This document shows, one piece after another, positions 61,114-64,000 of a stretch of DNA of 64,000 nt (its first letter is position 1; each line of letters opens with the position of its first letter). The notes under the pieces are model-generated. The model was not told the origin of the DNA. It saw only the letters and a list, made by a program, of their open reading frames with translations, and did not search any database. The DNA is from Chitinibacter fontanus (GTDB lineage Bacteria > Pseudomonadota > Gammaproteobacteria > Burkholderiales > Chitinibacteraceae), in NCBI RefSeq assembly GCF_013423785.1, contig NZ_CP058952.1:310001-374000 (forward strand), given 5' to 3'. Position numbers and translations under genes: made by a program.

Positions 61114-64000
61114 TCAATTTAAGCGAGGGGACTCAGGTTTGACGCCAATTTTCTTAATTTGTGGATCACTCATACTACCGTCGATTTGAAACTCATAAGC
61201 AACGAGTTCACCTAATGGGTTATCCATTACCGATTGCACCGCCAGCGTAGCCAAGCCCGCCAAGGGATTGAGCACGCCAACCCCCAGAGCGACCGCACCA
61301 CCGATACTTGGCACAATTCGTACTCGTAAATGCTGAGTCCCCGCCACAAAATTAGCGTCACCGCTAAAGCGCACCTTGGCGGCCGGGCCATTAATTTTCA
61401 GATTATTCGTTCGTGCCACGCCCTGCTCTATCGTCGCAGAACCAGAGATTTCATCAAACTCAAACCCAGCACTAAACACATCGCTAAAGTCAAGCTTTAA
61501 GCGACGTGGCAATGCCTGCAAGCTCAGAATTGAAATAAAGCGACCGACACCAGGCTCAAGCTTAGTAAACTGCCCCGCCCCGATGGTTAGATCCATTTTA
61601 CCGTTGAGCGTATTCCATTCCGGCGACCACGGTGCGCCCTGCCACTGACCATCACCATAAAAGTGCAACGGCGCTTGCTTCATCGCCTCTGGGTAGCCCA
61701 AGCGTTTTAGCAATTTACCCAGATTAGGGGACTCAACCCGCACCTTGGCCTGAGTTCGCTCGCTGAAATCTTGCTTAAACCACTGGCCTTCAAAAGTAAT
61801 TTGCCCATCGGGGTTACGCAAGCTGAGTTCATCAAAATCAATCCCACGATTTTGTGGCTTACTTTGTAGAGTTAAGGTGCCCAATTCAATCGACTTAAAA
61901 CGGAAATCATTGGCGACCAAATGCAAAGCTGGCCAATTTAGCCAATCTTCCAACTCTTCCTTCGCAGGCTCTGCCAAGGGGCCGCGCGGCAGAAATTTGC
62001 CTTTTTTATCCAGCGCGTTATTAGCGGTACTTGCATTTTTAAGCGGTAGCCACAGTTTTTGCAATTGCGCATGGATGCGGTTATTGGCAATCTGCCACTG
62101 CACATCACCTGCAATTTGTTGGCTACTCAGGCTGGCTTGTAGGCCTTTATCGCTCAATTGACCCGATACCACCACATCACTAAGCACTTTACCAGCCACA
62201 TTAACTTGATCGAATCCCAGCTGATCAATCACGATTTGCGGGATAGTTTTGGCCACGGATTTTCCGCTTGGTTGTGCCACACTCAACATTGGTAGCCAAT
62301 CATTCAGGTTTAATTGCGACCATTGCCCACCAATTTGTATCCCCTTGCCATCTAATGTGAGCTGGCTTAACACCGTAGCAGACGTTTCATTGGCTAATAG
62401 CACTTTGCCGCGCAGCGCAGCTGGCTCACTACTGAGTAACAAAGCGGCTTGCAGGGCCTTGCCGTAACTTAAATCGAGTCGTGGTAAGGCATGCTCACGG
62501 CTGACTTTGAGTCGAAATGGGCGCGTTTGCTGCGCAGTTTTTCCTAAAGGGGCTGGCAAATTGACTATGCCACCTTGTAATTCCGAACTTAAGTTTAATG
62601 CGTAGCTATCTTCATCCACCTGCAAATTAGCTTGAAATGGCACGCTTCCCTGCAACCAGCTGCTAAGTGGGGGAGCGTAGTACTGCAAAGTCTGCGCCAA
62701 CTCGGCTTGCCCCTTTAGGCTCAGCAGCAGCTCGCCTTTGGCATCGGTCTGCCCTTGAATGATGACGCTTCCACCCAAAGCCTTTGCGGTAGAGGGCAGC
62801 ACTTTCATACTCGACTCAGTAAAGCTCACGGCACCTTTGGCCTGAGTTAATACGGGAATAGTGGCTCCAAAATTAAGCTGATTCCCGGTGAACGCAAATT
62901 GGCCTTTGATGCGGGTTTGTTCGATGTCCTCAATCGGAATATCCAACTGTAGCGCCAGCTCACCTGAACCTTCAGACTTCAGTTCATTCAGAAAGCCATG
63001 TGTCGCCTGTCGCACAGGGCTATGCTGCACGAAGTAGAGAAAATCGGCCGTTTTACCTTTGAGTCGGCCATCAACCAGCACATGCTGCTGCTGTTCCAAA
63101 TTAGGAATGGTCACTTTGACCTTATCAAACGCTGTGCCTGTAATATCACCACGCTGTGCATCCACGGTCAGCTGCATACCATCAATCAGCACTTGACCAT
63201 CAACCTTGGTAATCACCGGCCAATCATCACCATAATTAATGGTGACATTCGCAGCTTGCGTTTTCACCATAAATTGCCCAGCCTTTGCCGCTGGCGTACC
63301 CAAGGTATAGGGAAATTGCGCCACATCGCCACGCCAGATAAGTTGACCTTTTTGAGCCTCCCCAGCCAGTAGCGAGGTTTTTAACCAGATCAGCACATCG
63401 TCGGACAAGACGCGTGGCAAATAGGCAAAAACACGGTTAGCCGCCAGTCGATTAATATTGGCACTAACATCTACCTGCCCCATTCCCTGTCCAGGCCAGC
63501 TATAACGACCTTCCGCAGCAAGATCTAGCTCATCACTCACAGCCTTAAAGCCATCGATATTGAGCGCCCAACCTTTACCTTCACGCTGCCAATCGACTTG
63601 GGTCTGCAAGCGGGAAAACTGCATTGGCTCCAAAAATTGTGCGGGGTAGTTAAATTGCGCATTTTGTCCAAGCAGCTTTAGCCGGCCGCCACGAGGCTCA
63701 AACTGCAGATCAATATCAATGCCAGCCACTTCGGGCCAAGCTGGCGCATTTTTCAGCGCGAATTGCGAGGTTTCTAATTCAACCTTTAAGTCACGCACGG
63801 CAGGTAAAGGCGCATTTGGTTCAAGCGGCCAGCGCCCGGGCCATTCAACACTGAATTTTTCGAGAGTACCGCCCAATTGGGCATGTCGATATTGGCTCAG
63901 ACTGGCAGGAAAAAACACACTATAGGCATTAAGACCAGCCAGTGACCAATTTCGTGCCGTGAGCGTCTGGCTTTGTGCCGTTTGCAAATATTCCAATTCA
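61114..64000 (-). CDS. yhdP: YhdP family AsmA-like transport protein, C-terminal part
   Basis: About 960 residues of a larger protein; the frame runs off the right edge, so the N-terminal membrane anchor is outside. The repeated amphipathic beta pattern is that of AsmA/YhdP proteins, and the end (GLATLAVQSVMDNPLGELVAYEFQIDGSM then DPQIKKIG) is the family C-terminus. YhdP forms a long bridge that carries phospholipids from the inner to the outer membrane in Gram-negative bacteria. It is followed by the nitrilase after 62 bases. Confidence 0.9.
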   Translation of the reverse strand, partial: ELEYLQTAQSQTLTARNWSLAGLNAYSVFFPASLSQYRHAQLGGTLEKFSVEWPGRWPLEPNAPLPAVRDLKVELETSQFALKNAPAWPEVAGIDIDLQFEPRGGRLKLLGQNAQFNYPAQFLEPMQFSRLQTQVDWQREGKGWALNIDGFKAVSDELDLAAEGRYSWPGQGMGQVDVSANINRLAANRVFAYLPRVLSDDVLIWLKTSLLAGEAQKGQLIWRGDVAQFPYTLGTPAAKAGQFMVKTQAANVTINYGDDWPVITKVDGQVLIDGMQLTVDAQRGDITGTAFDKVKVTIPNLEQQQHVLVDGRLKGKTADFLYFVQHSPVRQATHGFLNELKSEGSGELALQLDIPIEDIEQTRIKGQFAFTGNQLNFGATIPVLTQAKGAVSFTESSMKVLPSTAKALGGSVIIQGQTDAKGELLLSLKGQAELAQTLQYYAPPLSSWLQGSVPFQANLQVDEDSYALNLSSELQGGIVNLPAPLGKTAQQTRPFRLKVSREHALPRLDLSYGKALQAALLLSSEPAALRGKVLLANETSATVLSQLTLDGKGIQIGGQWSQLNLNDWLPMLSVAQPSGKSVAKTIPQIVIDQLGFDQVNVAGKVLSDVVVSGQLSDKGLQASLSSQQIAGDVQWQIANNRIHAQLQKLWLPLKNASTANNALDKKGKFLPRGPLAEPAKEELEDWLNWPALHLVANDFRFKSIELGTLTLQSKPQNRGIDFDELSLRNPDGQITFEGQWFKQDFSERTQAKVRVESPNLGKLLKRLGYPEAMKQAPLHFYGDGQWQGAPWSPEWNTLNGKMDLTIGAGQFTKLEPGVGRFISILSLQALPRRLKLDFSDVFSAGFEFDEISGSATIEQGVARTNNLKINGPAAKVRFSGDANFVAGTQHLRVRIVPSIGGAVALGVGVLNPLAGLATLAVQSVMDNPLGELVAYEFQIDGSMSDPQIKKIGVKPESPRLN

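Noticed and set aside
1..64000. CRISPR arrays, insertion sequences, prophage or tRNA genes
   Set aside because: I saw no regularly spaced direct repeats, transposase or phage proteins, or tRNA cloverleaf in the gaps between genes.

Overview
The window looks like a chromosomal segment of a betaproteobacterium, most likely order Neisseriales and close to Chitinibacteraceae. This rests on gene content: a beta-type phasin, ratA-rnfH, a yhdP–nitrilase–tldD order, dadA, dbpA, and many HD-GYP, PAS and HDOD signalling proteins. No marker or database search was possible. Nearly all of it is core genome. I see no insertion sequence, prophage, CRISPR array, rRNA or tRNA gene.

Layout. 1-3.7 kb: 3' end of malate dehydrogenase, a phasin behind a strong palindrome, and a Ser/Thr kinase fused to HDOD and GAF domains. 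3.9-8.8 kb (minus): dnaB, a cupin and an FtsK-type translocase without a membrane domain. 8.9-10.5 kb (plus): ratA-rnfH and a membrane-anchored haem sensor. 10.6-16 kb: small housekeeping genes (NagD-type phosphatase, MazG-like enzyme, acyltransferase, cspA, yceH) and an HPt/HD-GYP protein. 16.1-20.5 kb (minus): pseudouridine synthase, arfB, pyk and a MltF-like lytic transglycosylase. 20.6-30.6 kb: uup, a PAS histidine kinase, prfC, dadA and a second histidine-kinase-like protein that lacks the phosphoacceptor histidine. 30.6-35.1 kb: recA-recX and alaS. 35.2-38.1 kb: small and membrane proteins. 38.1-43.2 kb (minus): gcvT-gcvH-gcvP behind a glycine riboswitch. 43.2-49.3 kb: acetyltransferase, CREST-type membrane protein, DUF445 protein, dbpA and azlCD. 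49.4-53.5 kb (minus): a DeoR-type regulator and a tpiA-fbp-fba operon. 53.6-64 kb: acetyltransferases, yejK, acpH, a REC-DUF3369-HD-GYP regulator, tldD, a nitrilase and the 3' part of yhdP.

How the genes fit together. DadA makes pyruvate from D-alanine, Pyk makes pyruvate from PEP, and Mdh supplies oxaloacetate. The TpiA-Fbp-Fba operon runs triose phosphates back to fructose 6-phosphate. The glycine cleavage operon is switched on by glycine through its leader RNA. RecA/RecX, DnaB, FtsK and YejK handle DNA; PrfC, ArfB, AlaS, DbpA, Uup and RatA act on translation.

The most unusual signals are: (i) a glycine riboswitch whose P3 arm holds a ~150-nt inverted-repeat element, with a diverged relative of that element between gcvH and gcvP; (ii) three consecutive gluconeogenic enzymes that all carry terminal extensions not typical of their families; (iii) degenerate signalling proteins (a kinase with Gln in place of His, an HD-GYP domain missing ligands); (iv) a soluble FtsK; (v) a GAAC-N4-GTTC palindrome inside the recA promoter; (vi) a tandem 15-bp triplicate directly upstream of dbpA.
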